Shown here in pieces: positions 38,128 to 48,147 of a stretch of DNA of 64,000 bases. The DNA is taken from contig JASHOU010000057.1 of assembly GCA_030038475.1 (NCBI GenBank), positions 30,906 through 94,905 of the forward strand. Direction: 5' to 3'. The number at the start of each line of letters is the position of its first letter. Position 1 is the stretch's first letter. Source of the DNA: Terriglobales bacterium (GTDB lineage: Bacteria; Acidobacteriota; Terriglobia; Terriglobales; Acidobacteriaceae). The notes under the pieces are model-generated. The model ran no database searches and was not told where the DNA came from. It saw nothing but the letters and a program-made list of their open reading frames with translations. Position numbers and translations under genes: made by a program.

Positions 38128-39234
38128 CTAGGCTCTACGTGCGACCGGCACGGTTTTCCCCCATACCTGGTGTGCCACTTCGGCCACCAGCTGCAGCTTC
38201 GCTTCCTGATCCGCCGCAGTCACTAAATTTCCTTCGATGGTCGATGCGAACCCGCACTGCGGGCTCAGCCCCAGCCGCTCCAATGGAATATAGGCAGAAG
38301 CCGCCTCGATGCGTTTTTTCAATTCGTCCTGGTTCTCCAACTGCGGCTTCTTGGAACTGACCAGGCCGAGCACGACAGTACGATCTTCCGGAACTTGCCG
38401 CAGCGGTTCAAAACCGCCGGAACGCGCGTCGTCATACTCCAGCAAAAAGCGATGAAACTTCGTGTTGTGAAACACGCGCGTGATGGGCCCATAGTCGCCG
38501 GATGCATAGAACCTGCTCTGGTTATTTCCCCGGCAAAGGTGCAGTCCAAAAATGATTCCGGGGTGGTCGCCGATCACGGCATTGTCCATCTCGATCGAGA
38601 GGTCGAGCAGTCGGTCGGGATCGTTGCCGCGCTGCCGATAGCCTTCGCGCAAGTCGGGATCGAGCAGGGCAGTGTATTGCGGTGAGTCGATCTGGATGTA
38701 AGTGCAGCCCAGCCGAATCAACTCCGCAACTTCATCGCGCAGGATATCGACGATGTCGGCGAGATAGGCGTCGATGCTCGGATAAGCCGCGCCAGATTTA
38801 TTTTTGTCGTAATATGCCGCCGCCTGCTGCGCGCTGATGATGGTGGTCTTGGAAGGATGTTTCGTTCGGGCGCGCAGGTAGGTGAATTCTTCCGCGCACA
38901 GCGGCCGCTTGCGCCGGAGCTTGCCCACAACCACGGGCCGAGGCAGAACCAGCTTCTCGCCTTTTTCATCTTTAAACGGAATTGCCCATCCGCCATATTT
39001 GTCGAAGCCCTCGACGGCATCGATCAGGTGTCCAAAAAATGCGTAGCGCCTCACCTCGCCGTCGGTAATGACCTCCATGCCGGCGCGGATTTGCAGCTCG
39101 ATGCACTCATTCACGGCGCGATCTTCGATCTCTTTGAAGGCCACATCCGTCAGCTTTCCGGACGCATACAGGTCGCGCGCTTCCTTCAAATAAGCCGGCC
39201 GCAACAGACTTCCGACGGTATCGCTGCGATACAC
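38128..39234 (-). CDS. Cobalamin-independent methionine synthase C-terminal-like (core-MetE) protein
   Basis: 368 residues, matching only the catalytic C-terminal half of MetE (COG0620). Zn ligands are visible: His-x-Cys in FGLHLCRGN and the distal Cys in SPQCGFAST; Glu in FLLEYDD is a candidate third ligand. The homocysteine Asp region reads YIQIDSPQYT. Start chosen as GTG at 39234 (Y-R-S-D-T-V-G-S-L-L-R-P follows), 6 bases after GGGAGG; a GTG two codons upstream overlaps that site. Core enzymes of this kind use methyl donors simpler than polyglutamyl methyl-THF, or act in other methyl or C-S reactions. It sits two genes from the aryl demethylase that makes 5-methyl-THF, so methyl recycling is a plausible role. 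Confidence 0.85.
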   Translation of the reverse strand: MYRSDTVGSLLRPAYLKEARDLYASGKLTDVAFKEIEDRAVNECIELQIRAGMEVITDGEVRRYAFFGHLIDAVEGFDKYGGWAIPFKDEKGEKLVLPRPVVVGKLRRKRPLCAEEFTYLRARTKHPSKTTIISAQQAAAYYDKNKSGAAYPSIDAYLADIVDILRDEVAELIRLGCTYIQIDSPQYTALLDPDLREGYRQRGNDPDRLLDLSIEMDNAVIGDHPGIIFGLHLCRGNNQSRFYASGDYGPITRVFHNTKFHRFLLEYDDARSGGFEPLRQVPEDRTVVLGLVSSKKPQLENQDELKKRIEAASAYIPLERLGLSPQCGFASTIEGNLVTAADQEAKLQLVAEVAHQVWGKTVPVARRA

Positions 39235-39246
39235 AAACACCTCCCA

Positions 39247-39270
39247 GAGTCGTAATTAACGAGTCGTAAT
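39247..39270. repeat. Direct repeat GAGTCGTAAT, two copies
   Basis: GAGTCGTAAT at 39247-39256 and 39261-39270 (14-bp period), directly upstream of the Shine-Dalgarno of the MetE-like gene; further short repeats (CTTACAA, CTTACGA) follow to about 39330. The ~275-bp gap to the PQQ dehydrogenase holds no gene. Possible operator. Confidence 0.35.
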
Positions 39271-39509
39271 AGAATAACCTCAACTTACAAGCTTACGAGT
39301 TGGTTTTAGCGACTTGCAACTTACGAACTTATTTCCGAGCCAAGCCTACGCCTTCAGCCCACAGCCGCAAAAAAGCCCGGATCACTGTATTCCAACCGCG
39401 CGACCCTCACAAGCCCAAACTGCGCGACTGACGCCAAGTGTAATGTATAGCGGCCGTGAGATTTGTGGTCTTCATCGGTATTATCGCCGGTTGATGTTAG
39501 TCGCCTTTC

Positions 39510-41681
39510 TTAATGTTCAGCGTTCGCCGTATGGTTTTTTTTACTCAACGTCTGGTTGGCGCGGAAGATAACGTAACTCCGAATCGCCGCCGCATCCTGT
39601 TGCGAAACCTCCTTGCCGAAGCCCACCATCCCCTCGGACTTCAGCAATCCATCCCGCACGATGGCAAACCACTTGTCGTTCTTGAGGAACGCCGAATAAC
39701 GCAGGTCAGGCAGCAATCCGCCGCTGACCGCGACGTCGCCGTGGCAGCCAGAACAAAAACGCTGGTAAACAGCTTCGCCGCGCCGAATCTCATCCGCGCT
39801 CGCCGTCGATGGCGGAGGTTGCAACTGCGGCGTTTCCAGCGGCGGCAATGCCGGCAGCTTCGCCGTTCCTCCGATTTTGAACGCCAACATGCGGCTGACG
39901 TTGCGCACACGTCCTGACTTGAACGAGACCTCGCCCGCAACCAGCGGAAAAACCCCACCCCAACCGGCGAGCACCGCAACGTACTGTTCTCCCTTGACCG
40001 TATAAGTCACCGGTCCTGCCATCACGCCCGTCTGCGCGTCAAACGACCAAACCTTCTCTCCCGTGTCGGCGCGATACGCCTCAAATCGTCCTGCGGCAGT
40101 GCCTTCAAACACCAGATTCCCCGCCGTCGCCAGTGTGCCTCCATTCCATGGACCTGGACGCTCCACGGCCCACGCTTGCTGTTGCCGGATCGGGTCCCAA
40201 GCCACCAGCTTGCCTTTGACGCTGTCGAGAATCGCGCGCTTGATCTTCGCATCCTGCGGCATGCCGGCAGCGACCATATCGATTCCAAAATTCAGCGCCT
40301 CATCCTTGAACTCGAAATCGTCGGGCGACTTGAAGTTGAACCCGACGTCATTCACCGGAATATACGCAAGTCCAGTCAGTGGGCTGTAGGACATCGGTTG
40401 CCAGCTGTGCGCACCCACCGGTCCGGGAACAATCGGAGGCACTTCGCCGCGGGGATAGCGCGCGGTCGGGTTCTCAATCGGACGGCCGGTCTTTGGGTCG
40501 ATTCCTGTCGCCCAATTCACGAAGGTGAACGGCTTGGCAGAGATCAGAGTTCCGGTTTCACGATCGATGATATAGAAGAACCCGTCCTTGGGCGCATGGA
40601 GGATCACTTTTCGGATCTTGCCGCCCATCGTAATATCGGCCGGAATATCGGCGAGTATGATCTGCTCGGCTGAATCGTAGTCCCAATCGTCATCTGGGAC
40701 CTCCTGATAGTGCCAAACATATTGCCCGGTGTCCGGGTTGAGGGCCACGATCGAGCAGGTGAAAAGATTCTCGCCGCCTTTGGGACTGCGATACTTCTCG
40801 TTCCACGGCCCGCCGTTGCCGACTCCGATATAGACAAGATCGAGCTCGGGATCGTATACGATCGCGTCCCAGACGGTGCCGCCGCCGCCGATCTTCCACC
40901 ACTGGCCGCTCCAGGTTTTCGCCGCCTGTTCAAGAATCGGCTGCTCGAAGGGCTTTGCCGGATCGCCCGGCACGGTGTAGAAGCGCCAGATCAATTTGCC
41001 GGTCGTGGCATCGTAGGCTGAAACGTAGCCGCGCACGCCGAACTCCGCGCCTCCGTTACCGATCAAAACATTTCCTTTTACGACACGCGGAGCGCCAGTG
41101 ATTGTGTAACGCCATTGAGGATCGATGGTCAGTTGTTGCCAGACAAGTTTGCCGGAATTCGCATCGAGCGCAATCAATCGTCCATCGAGGGTTCCCACGT
41201 AAACTTTGCCTTGCCAAATTGCGATTCCGCGATTCACCACGTCGCAGCAAGCGTTCGCTCCCCACGCCTTTGGCACCTTCGGGTCGTAGGACCACAACAG
41301 GCGGCCGGTGGCGGCGTTCACGGCGAACACCTTGCTCCACGCGCTCGTGAAGTACATCACGCCATCGACGACCAGCGGCGTGGCTTCCTGACCGCGGTTG
41401 GTGTCGAGGTCGACGTACCAAGCTAAGCCGAGGCGCGCGGCATTTTTATAGTCGATCTGCTTCAGTGGACTGAATCGCTGTTCGCTGTACGTGCGTCCAT
41501 AGCTCAACCAGTTTCCCGGCTGATCGTCGGCATGGACGATCTGCGCGTCGGTGACTTTTATCGAAGGCCTAAGCTGAGATCTTGTCTGCGGCGCCAGTGA
41601 GTGCCCACATACCCACAAAATCAAAACAACGGCAACGCCGACTTTAAGCTTTTGCATCAAGCGTTTTGCATCCCTCTCCAT
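39510..41681 (-). CDS. PQQ-dependent quinohemoprotein alcohol dehydrogenase (type II-like)
   Basis: Periplasmic eight-bladed PQQ propeller fused to a C-terminal cytochrome c domain. A vicinal disulfide Cys-Cys is seen in WGANACCDVVNRG, tryptophan-docking repeats such as ALDANSGKLVWQ recur through the propeller, and the heme motif CSGCHG lies in the last ~90 residues with a likely Met ligand in SEGMVGFGKE. Signal sequence: KLKVGVAVVLILWVCGHSLA. Start set at 41681 (MERDAKRL); an ATG at 41657 (MQKLKVG) is equally good. It oxidises alcohols and passes electrons to the respiratory chain; near the vanillate genes, vanillyl or coniferyl-type alcohols are possible substrates. Confidence 0.9.
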   Translation of the reverse strand: MERDAKRLMQKLKVGVAVVLILWVCGHSLAPQTRSQLRPSIKVTDAQIVHADDQPGNWLSYGRTYSEQRFSPLKQIDYKNAARLGLAWYVDLDTNRGQEATPLVVDGVMYFTSAWSKVFAVNAATGRLLWSYDPKVPKAWGANACCDVVNRGIAIWQGKVYVGTLDGRLIALDANSGKLVWQQLTIDPQWRYTITGAPRVVKGNVLIGNGGAEFGVRGYVSAYDATTGKLIWRFYTVPGDPAKPFEQPILEQAAKTWSGQWWKIGGGGTVWDAIVYDPELDLVYIGVGNGGPWNEKYRSPKGGENLFTCSIVALNPDTGQYVWHYQEVPDDDWDYDSAEQIILADIPADITMGGKIRKVILHAPKDGFFYIIDRETGTLISAKPFTFVNWATGIDPKTGRPIENPTARYPRGEVPPIVPGPVGAHSWQPMSYSPLTGLAYIPVNDVGFNFKSPDDFEFKDEALNFGIDMVAAGMPQDAKIKRAILDSVKGKLVAWDPIRQQQAWAVERPGPWNGGTLATAGNLVFEGTAAGRFEAYRADTGEKVWSFDAQTGVMAGPVTYTVKGEQYVAVLAGWGGVFPLVAGEVSFKSGRVRNVSRMLAFKIGGTAKLPALPPLETPQLQPPPSTASADEIRRGEAVYQRFCSGCHGDVAVSGGLLPDLRYSAFLKNDKWFAIVRDGLLKSEGMVGFGKEVSQQDAAAIRSYVIFRANQTLSKKNHTANAEH

Positions 41682-41852
41682 CACAGTTGGTGCCCGCGAA
41701 TAGCCGGAAAAGCGGCTGAACGGTCCGAAGTCTACCACTGAAGATTGTGGAACACTATGCGGGCACCACAACGATACCGAGCGATCTAGCCGCGAGAGCG
41801 TCTTGTGCTCGGCGCCGAGGATGAGAGCCTGAGCGAGGTCGCAGAGGGCGTG

Positions 41853-42548
41853 CTACAGAATCCGCAAGAAACTTTTTGCTTGATCGAGTTTTGGGAAAAG
41901 TTCTTCTTCGGCGCGAAATTCCTGTGAGTGGACGCATCTTCGGCTGCCGTTCAGCTTGACCGGATGCTTCAAATGCAGCATCTCGTGGAAGACGATGTAC
42001 TCGATCGCAATGCGCGGCACGCCCGGATTGTCGAAGGCGCGGCTGATGACGATTGCGTTGTGGGCCGGGTCGTAATGGCCGAGACTGCTGCGGGCATGGT
42101 TCCGGCTCCAGGTGAGTTGCGGACGGCCCATGAGTCCGTGAAAAAAGCGGCAGTTGAGGTTGTCAAAGATTTCTTCCAAGTGGTAGTGATGGCCGCGAGC
42201 GGAGTGGATGTGCTTGCGTCCGCGAATCTGGCGAAGCAATCGCGCCTTTGCAGCAACATCGTGGCGGGCCACATAGCGGCGATAACGAACGCTGTAGCCG
42301 CGATCGACCGGCTTGCGATAGAGCTTCGCGAGCAGAATGTGGGCGATCGCATGGAGCACGGCTTCCGGTGCGCCTTCGAGTAAATCCGACAAACGGATGT
42401 AGAGTTCGCCCTCGCGCAAACGAATCGTGTTGTTGATGGAAACAAAAGGATAAAAACGAAAGTGCATCGGCGGTGCCGGCGCGCGCGGGCGCAGTTTGCC
42501 ATACGCCTGCTGAAAGATTTCGTTGAGCTTTTCCGACACGTTGAACAA
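41853..42548 (-). CDS. SprT-like zinc metallopeptidase-family protein
   Basis: 231 residues. The zinc motif is YIVFHEMLHLKHP (HExxH) with the preceding LTWSRNHARSSLGHYDPAHN typical of SprT/Spartan-like domains, and the C-terminal HSQEFRAEEELFPKL supplies the third ligand region. N-terminal half is basic and helix-rich. Cellular substrate unknown. It converges with nothing on its left (80 bp to the PQQ gene start) and stands alone. Confidence 0.8.
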   Translation of the reverse strand: MFNVSEKLNEIFQQAYGKLRPRAPAPPMHFRFYPFVSINNTIRLREGELYIRLSDLLEGAPEAVLHAIAHILLAKLYRKPVDRGYSVRYRRYVARHDVAAKARLLRQIRGRKHIHSARGHHYHLEEIFDNLNCRFFHGLMGRPQLTWSRNHARSSLGHYDPAHNAIVISRAFDNPGVPRIAIEYIVFHEMLHLKHPVKLNGSRRCVHSQEFRAEEELFPKLDQAKSFLRIL

Positions 42549-42653
42549 AGAATAGCACGAGAAACAGCCGCCAGTTAGTTCTCGAAAAAGCTCAGGCTCC
42601 TGACTTACAACCGTCAGTAAGAACCATGTGTCGCCCTACGTTTTCCCCCCGCC

Positions 42654-43193
42654 CTATTGTTTTTTCTTGTGCTTCACGTAGGCCTCGACCTCTTCGAGAG
42701 TTTTGCGGTGGTCGTCGGCGCTGGAATCGACCGTGTCGAGCGCGTCGGCCAGCAGAAATTCGTATTGCCTGGCTTCTTCGGGGTTGGCATTGGCAGAGTT
42801 CTTCAGCGCGCGCAGTTTTGACTGAAATTCCGTGTCGGCTTCGATGACGAGCTTGAGCGGTTTGCGAATATCGTTCTTGCGTCCGACATACATATCGATG
42901 TTGTCATCAAGTTCGTTGTAGAGGGCGAGAAAATCTTCCAGCAAGTCATGGGTCTGCTGAGATCGATCTTTGGCTTTGGAGTCGCTTCGCATCTGCTCAA
43001 GTTTGGTCATACGCGTCCGCGAAAACTGCACGTAAAGTTTTAACCGCTGGTCGGGATCAAGCATGGCATCACGCAACTGGTCGATCTCCAGTGGATTGAG
43101 CGGGTCACGGCGCTGCTGCGCCCAGACGGGAAGCACGAGCGTGAGTAACATGGCGAGAGCGAGCGCGTAGCGGCAGCGGATGATGCGTTTCAT
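42654..43193 (-). CDS. Exported helical hypothetical protein
   Basis: 179 residues with a clear signal peptide (YALALAMLLTLVLPVWAQ) and a charged, alpha-helical mature part without cysteines. I recognise no family. It overlaps the preceding gene (43190-43657) by 4 bp (ATGA), so the two are translated together. The C-terminus is Lys-rich (YVKHKKKQ). Both proteins contain short heptad-like stretches and might form a periplasmic pair. Confidence 0.75.
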   Translation of the reverse strand: MKRIIRCRYALALAMLLTLVLPVWAQQRRDPLNPLEIDQLRDAMLDPDQRLKLYVQFSRTRMTKLEQMRSDSKAKDRSQQTHDLLEDFLALYNELDDNIDMYVGRKNDIRKPLKLVIEADTEFQSKLRALKNSANANPEEARQYEFLLADALDTVDSSADDHRKTLEEVEAYVKHKKKQ

Positions 43194-43657
43194 TTCTTTT
43201 GTTTCTTTTCGTCGTTGCCGAACATTGCCTTGAGCAGCGAAGTGCGGACGTTTTCCAGCCGGCGAATCGCCTGTTCGACTGGAGGCTGGTCGTCAAAGGC
43301 GAGAGTGCGTTTGATGTCGCGGAGTTTCTCCGCCATTTTTCGCACGGCGATCTCCACATTCTTAAGATGCTTATTGGTTTCGGTGGCAGCGTCGCGCGCC
43401 TTTTCGGAATAGCTTGCGATATCGTCGACTGCGGCGCGGGCTCGAGCTGCATCGCCACTGATATAGAGTTTGTCGGCATTGCCAAGCTGAGCCTGCGCGA
43501 TCTTGATCCCAAGCTCAGCGCGCTCTTCGACGTGTGCGCTTTCGAAGTGCGCCTTCAGTTCGTCGACGGTTTCATCTTTGGCGGCGGACGTGAAGGAGAA
43601 CGCGACAACGATCAGCAGAGCGGTGAAGGCAGAGGGTCGGCTGGCAGGTTGCGGCAT
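43190..43657 (-). CDS. Exported helical hypothetical protein, partner of the next gene
   Basis: 155 residues with a signal peptide (SAFTALLIVVAFSFTSAA) and an Ala/Glu/Lys-rich helical mature part (GIKIAQAQLGNADKLYISGD). No family recognised. Its stop overlaps the start of the 179-residue gene by 4 bp. The TPR gene lies 92 bp upstream in the same direction, so all three may form one transcript for an envelope-associated function. Confidence 0.75.
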   Translation of the reverse strand: MPQPASRPSAFTALLIVVAFSFTSAAKDETVDELKAHFESAHVEERAELGIKIAQAQLGNADKLYISGDAARARAAVDDIASYSEKARDAATETNKHLKNVEIAVRKMAEKLRDIKRTLAFDDQPPVEQAIRRLENVRTSLLKAMFGNDEKKQKK

Positions 43658-43729
43658 GGCGGTCAGAATTCAATGCTTCAAGGTTCGAACTTTCCGGTTC
43701 AATACTTCCTTGTCTCAGTTTTTCCTTCG

Positions 43730-43761
43730 TTCATTACTTCTTTGGTTCATTATTTCTTTGG
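43730..43761. repeat. 16-bp tandem duplication at the end of the TPR gene
   Basis: TTCATTACTTCTTTGG (43730-43745) is followed directly by TTCATTATTTCTTTGG (43746-43761), one mismatch. The second copy contains the last codons and stop of the TPR gene, so a small duplication has copied the gene end into the intergenic gap. Confidence 0.6.
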
Positions 43762-45120
43762 TTCGATGGCGATCAGGCGATGCGTGGCTTGCCATTCCTG
43801 ATCGGGATACTTTCCCTTCGCGACATCCAGAAAGTGATGATAATCGAGCGCTGCCTGATTGTAGTCGCGCAGATGGTCATAAGCGGAAGCGCGGAGGAAA
43901 AAGCAGATGGCAGGCATCTCGTCGTTCAGCAGAGCGCGCCCATTGAGGGCTCGGATTGCGAGATCATAGTTCTTGTTTTCGCTGGCGGCAAAGGCCAAGT
44001 CGACGTATGCATTGGGCGAATCGCGCTTCAGCCGGACTGCGGCGAGGAACTCCTGCTGCGCTTCGGGAAACTTTTTTTGCAGCAGAAGAGCTTTTCCGAG
44101 TCCGCGATGCAGTTCAGGATCATTCGATTGAGCGGCGAGCAGCTTGCGATAGGCAGCTTCTGCAAGGTCATGTTTGCCGGCATCGGCAAAGAGATCGGCG
44201 AGTTCGCGCTGCGCGGCCGCATCGGAGGGCGAGAGTTTCAACGCCGCCTGAAATTCTGCGATTGCCTTGTCTTTCTTGCCCTGCGCTTCGAGGACGCGTC
44301 CTAACTGCAGGTGAATACCAGCGTCATCGGCACGGTCGGCAGCGAGCTTTCGCAACAACGGTTCGGCGTCGCTGAGGCGACCGGATTTCATGTAAATGTT
44401 GGTGAGACCGATGGCAGCATCGGTCGAATGCGGATCGAGGGTTAACGCCTGTTTGTATTCGGCCTCGGCGGCGGAGAACTGCTTTTGGCCTTCGAGCAGC
44501 AGGCCGGCGGAAAGATGAGGTTCGGGATCTTTGGGCGTAAGCTCCGAAGCTTTGGCATACGCCTGGAGCGCATCTTCCGGCTTTTTGTTCTCGATCAGGC
44601 GCGCGAGCGCGAGCCAAGCGCGTGCCTGGCCTTCTTCTACGTGGTCGGTCGGTTTGAGAGTCGTGGCGGCGCGAAGAAACTGTTCGGCTTCGGGATTGTT
44701 GGCGCGGGCTAGCATCAGTCCTAAATTGAGGTTGGATTCAAAAACGTCGGGCTTAGCGGCGACCGACTTGCGATAGGCTGCGATGGAGTCATCGGTGCGA
44801 TGGAGGGCGTTGAGAGTGAATCCGAGATCGAACCACGCCTGATATGCCCATGGCTGAGAATTGCCGGGATCTTTGTCGAGGACTTTCTTTAGCAACGTTT
44901 CCGCGGTCGCAAAGTCGCTTTTCTGAATGGCATCTTCGGCCTGCGCGATTTCCGGCGGCTGATCGTCGACGCGTTCCTTGTAATGGCGAATGGTGGTGTG
45001 GGTTTGGGGGAAAGCGGTTGCGGCGATTGAACACGCGAGTAGCAATTTCGGGAGGATAGAGTGCAGGCGCACGCCGGTGACGCGGATACGGGTGAATCTA
45101 CTGCTCGCCATGGCGCGCAC
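43750..45120 (-). CDS. Exported tetratricopeptide-repeat protein
   Basis: 456 residues with an N-terminal hydrophobic segment (LLLACSIAATAFPQ) and about nine TPR units, e.g. AWFDLGFTLNALHRTDDSIA, AEAEYKQALTLDPHSTDAAI and AIAEFQAALKLSPSDAAAQ. TPR proteins act as scaffolds; no enzymatic domain is visible. The start (MRAMASSRF) lies inside the end of uvrA, 23 bp overlap, so it may be translated as part of the uvrA transcript; a second ATG is three codons later. Confidence 0.88.
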   Translation of the reverse strand: MRAMASSRFTRIRVTGVRLHSILPKLLLACSIAATAFPQTHTTIRHYKERVDDQPPEIAQAEDAIQKSDFATAETLLKKVLDKDPGNSQPWAYQAWFDLGFTLNALHRTDDSIAAYRKSVAAKPDVFESNLNLGLMLARANNPEAEQFLRAATTLKPTDHVEEGQARAWLALARLIENKKPEDALQAYAKASELTPKDPEPHLSAGLLLEGQKQFSAAEAEYKQALTLDPHSTDAAIGLTNIYMKSGRLSDAEPLLRKLAADRADDAGIHLQLGRVLEAQGKKDKAIAEFQAALKLSPSDAAAQRELADLFADAGKHDLAEAAYRKLLAAQSNDPELHRGLGKALLLQKKFPEAQQEFLAAVRLKRDSPNAYVDLAFAASENKNYDLAIRALNGRALLNDEMPAICFFLRASAYDHLRDYNQAALDYHHFLDVAKGKYPDQEWQATHRLIAIEPKK

Positions 45121-48019
45121 CGTTTCCGTTCAATACCTGCTTCAGATATTGTCCCGTGTAGGAGCCTTCCAGCTCGGCGATTGCTTCGGGTGGGCCAGAG
45201 CCGACAATGTTCCCACCGCGCTCGCCCCCTTCGGGGCCAAGATCAATGACCCAATCCGCAGTCTTAATGACTTCGAGATTGTGCTCGATGACGATGATGG
45301 AGCCACCTGCATCGATTAGACGGCGAAAAGCGGAAAGCAGTTTGCTCACATCGTCAAAGTGCAGGCCGGTGGTCGGCTCATCGAAGATGTAAAGCCTGCG
45401 GGGCTTGCGTTTTGGCGCATCGCCGTTTTCACCCGATTGGCTGACAGGACGCGAGCCGGGCTGAAGGTGTGCAGCCAGTTTCATGCGCTGTGCTTCGCCG
45501 CCGGAAAGCGTAGTTGCGGACTGGCCGAGACGCAGGTAGCCGAGGCCGACTTCATCGAGCACACGCAGTTTTTCCGTGAGTCGTGGGACCTCGGCAAAAA
45601 ATTTGAGCGCTTCGCGAATGGTGAGATTCAGGACTTCGTGAATGTTCTTGCCTTTATAGTGAATTTCGAGCACCTGCGGCTTGTAGCGCGTGCCCTTGCA
45701 TTCGTCGCAAATCAGTTCGACATCGGCGAGGAACTGCACTTCGACCGTGACCGTGCCGTCACCCTGGCAATTTTCGCAGCGGCCGCCTGGCACATTAAAG
45801 GAAAAATATCCGGCAGGGAAGCCCCGCTTTTTCGCCTCCGGCAGGGAAGCGAAGAGATCGCGGATAATGTCGAACGCTTTGATGTAAGTAACCGGATTCG
45901 AGCGCGGCGTGCGGCCGATGGGCGATTGATCGACCAGCACAGCCTCATCGATAAACTCGTCGCCTTCGAGGTCATCCCACAGAACAGCGGTTGTGCCGTT
46001 GTTGGCTTGTCGTTTGGCCATAGCCAGCGCCTGATAGAGGACGTCATGCAGCAGGGAAGATTTACCCGAACCCGAAACGCCCGTGATTGCCACTAACATG
46101 CCGAGCGGGATTTCGAGATCGATGTGCTTGAGATTGTGGGCTCGAGCGCCAGTAATGCGAAGTTTGTGCGACCCCGGTTTACGACGACGCGTTGGGATCT
46201 GAATGTGGAGTTCGGCGGCGAGATAGCGGCCGGTAAGCGAGTGCGACATCTTCAGAATTTCGGAGTAAGCTCCGGCGCCGACGACTTTGCCGCCGTTTTC
46301 TCCCGCGCCCGGCCCGAGATCGAGAATGCGGTCGGCGGCGCGCATGATATCGGGATCGTGCTCGACGACGAGGATGGTGTTTCCCAAATCGCGCAGGCCG
46401 TGCAGAATTTTGATGAGCCGGTGTGTATCGCGACTGTGCAGACCGATGGAGGGCTCATCGAGTACGTAGAGCGTTCCGACCAAACGCGCCCCAAGAGAAG
46501 TTGCAAGCTGAATGCGCTGCGCTTCGCCGCCGGAGAGCGTCGAGGCGAGACGGTCGAGGGTCAGGTATTCAAGGCCCACTTCGTTGAGAAAGCGCAGGCG
46601 CTCGCGCAGTTCGACGAGCAACTTATCGGCAATCGCGGCCTGCTCGGGTGCAAGTTTCAATCCGTCGAAGAAACGCGCAGCTTCTTCCACAGTCATGCTG
46701 CATACCTGGCAGATGTTCTTGCCTTCGATCTTCACCTGGCGCGCTTCTGTGCGCAGGCGCGTTCCGCGGCATTCGGAGCACACCGAGTATCCACGATAAC
46801 GGCTGAGAAACACGCGGACGTGCAGCTTATATTTCTTGCGCTCCAAGTGCTGAAAGAAGCCGCGAACGCCGATGAAGCTGCGAGTGCCATCGATAATCAG
46901 TTTCTGCTGCTCGGCCTCGATGTCGGACCAGGGCATGTCCAGCGGAATTGCGGATTGCCGCACAAAGCGCTTGAGTTCGGTGAAGAGTGCCCGGTACTTT
47001 GGCTTCGTCCAGGGTTCGATTGCGCCTTCGTTCAAGCTTTTGCTTTTGTCGGGAATGACGAGGTCGAGATCGAAGTCGATGGTATTGCCAAAACCCTGGC
47101 AGCGGGGACATGCGCCGTAGGGATTGTTGAAAGAAAACAGGCGCGGCTCTGGCTCTTCATAGCGCAGGCCATCGTTTTTGCACTCGAAGCGCTGGGAGAA
47201 ACGCACACGCTGTGCGCTTTCACCTTCACGTGGAGCGGTTTCAAAAATAACTTCGCCCGCTTCGCGATAGGCGGTCTCGACGGCATCGACGATGCGGGAG
47301 CGCTGATCGGCGGGGACGGCGAGACGATCGACTAAACCAAAGACAGGTTCGGAAAAATTAATGTCGAGCAGTGATTCGGGAGTGGAAAACTCGAAAACCC
47401 GTCCGTTCTGAAAGAGCCGGTTGAAACCGCGCTTGCGCAGATCGAACAAGCGCGATTTGATCGCGTCAGAAGGCAAATTCGGAGCGACGGTTTTCTTCGT
47501 TGCGTGGGACTTCTTTGGAGTTTTCGCTTGGTCGCTCGGCAACTGCGTTTGAATGGGAAAAAAAACGTTGAGGCGAGTTCCTTCGCCGAGGGTAAGCACG
47601 CGATCCACAACTTCGTCGACCGTGTCTCGTTTCACTTCCTGTCCGCACTCGACGCAGTAGGTGCGCCCGATGCGCGCAAAGAGCAGGCGCAAGTAATCGA
47701 AAATCTCAGTGGCGGTGGCGACGGTCGACCGGGGATTGCGGGTAGAATTTTTTTGCTTGATGGCGACCGCGGGCGCGATGCCGTCGATCAGATCGACGTC
47801 GGGCTTCTCGATGCGTTCGAGAAACTGGCGGGCGTATGCGGAAAGCGATTCCACATAGCGCCGTTGCCCCTCAGCGTAGATCGTGTCGAAGGCAAGCGAA
47901 GACTTGCCGGAACCGGACACGCCGGTGACGACGGTCAGCGTGTTATGCTCAATTTCAAAGTCAATGTTCTTGAGGTTATGAACCCGGGCCCCGCGAACAA
48001 CAATGCTCTCTGTCGACAT
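45098..48019 (-). CDS. uvrA: Excinuclease ABC subunit A
   Basis: Damage-recognition ATPase of nucleotide excision repair. Full length (973 residues). Two ABC modules with Walker [21 protein letters not shown] and [20 protein letters not shown], signature LSGGEAQRI twice, and zinc-module cysteines in [17 protein letters not shown] and [18 protein letters not shown] low-complexity Lys/Ala insertion (about residues 155-172: [15 protein letters not shown]) is longer than in E. coli. Overlaps the TPR gene by 23 bp at its 3' end. Confidence 0.98.
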   Translation of the reverse strand: MSTESIVVRGARVHNLKNIDFEIEHNTLTVVTGVSGSGKSSLAFDTIYAEGQRRYVESLSAYARQFLERIEKPDVDLIDGIAPAVAIKQKNSTRNPRSTVATATEIFDYLRLLFARIGRTYCVECGQEVKRDTVDEVVDRVLTLGEGTRLNVFFPIQTQLPSDQAKTPKKSHATKKTVAPNLPSDAIKSRLFDLRKRGFNRLFQNGRVFEFSTPESLLDINFSEPVFGLVDRLAVPADQRSRIVDAVETAYREAGEVIFETAPREGESAQRVRFSQRFECKNDGLRYEEPEPRLFSFNNPYGACPRCQGFGNTIDFDLDLVIPDKSKSLNEGAIEPWTKPKYRALFTELKRFVRQSAIPLDMPWSDIEAEQQKLIIDGTRSFIGVRGFFQHLERKKYKLHVRVFLSRYRGYSVCSECRGTRLRTEARQVKIEGKNICQVCSMTVEEAARFFDGLKLAPEQAAIADKLLVELRERLRFLNEVGLEYLTLDRLASTLSGGEAQRIQLATSLGARLVGTLYVLDEPSIGLHSRDTHRLIKILHGLRDLGNTILVVEHDPDIMRAADRILDLGPGAGENGGKVVGAGAYSEILKMSHSLTGRYLAAELHIQIPTRRRKPGSHKLRITGARAHNLKHIDLEIPLGMLVAITGVSGSGKSSLLHDVLYQALAMAKRQANNGTTAVLWDDLEGDEFIDEAVLVDQSPIGRTPRSNPVTYIKAFDIIRDLFASLPEAKKRGFPAGYFSFNVPGGRCENCQGDGTVTVEVQFLADVELICDECKGTRYKPQVLEIHYKGKNIHEVLNLTIREALKFFAEVPRLTEKLRVLDEVGLGYLRLGQSATTLSGGEAQRMKLAAHLQPGSRPVSQSGENGDAPKRKPRRLYIFDEPTTGLHFDDVSKLLSAFRRLIDAGGSIIVIEHNLEVIKTADWVIDLGPEGGERGGNIVGSGPPEAIAELEGSYTGQYLKQVLNGNGARHGEQ

Positions 48020-48147
48020 CTTCCCCTGGCGCTACAGACGGATCGGAACTGATTAGCGAATCTTCTTATTATAAATGTTCGTTGCGCTGAGAGCTTTGGG
48101 GCCGGCGTTAGCGCGCAGTCTAAAGAGGGAGCAAGCCAGAATGCGCA

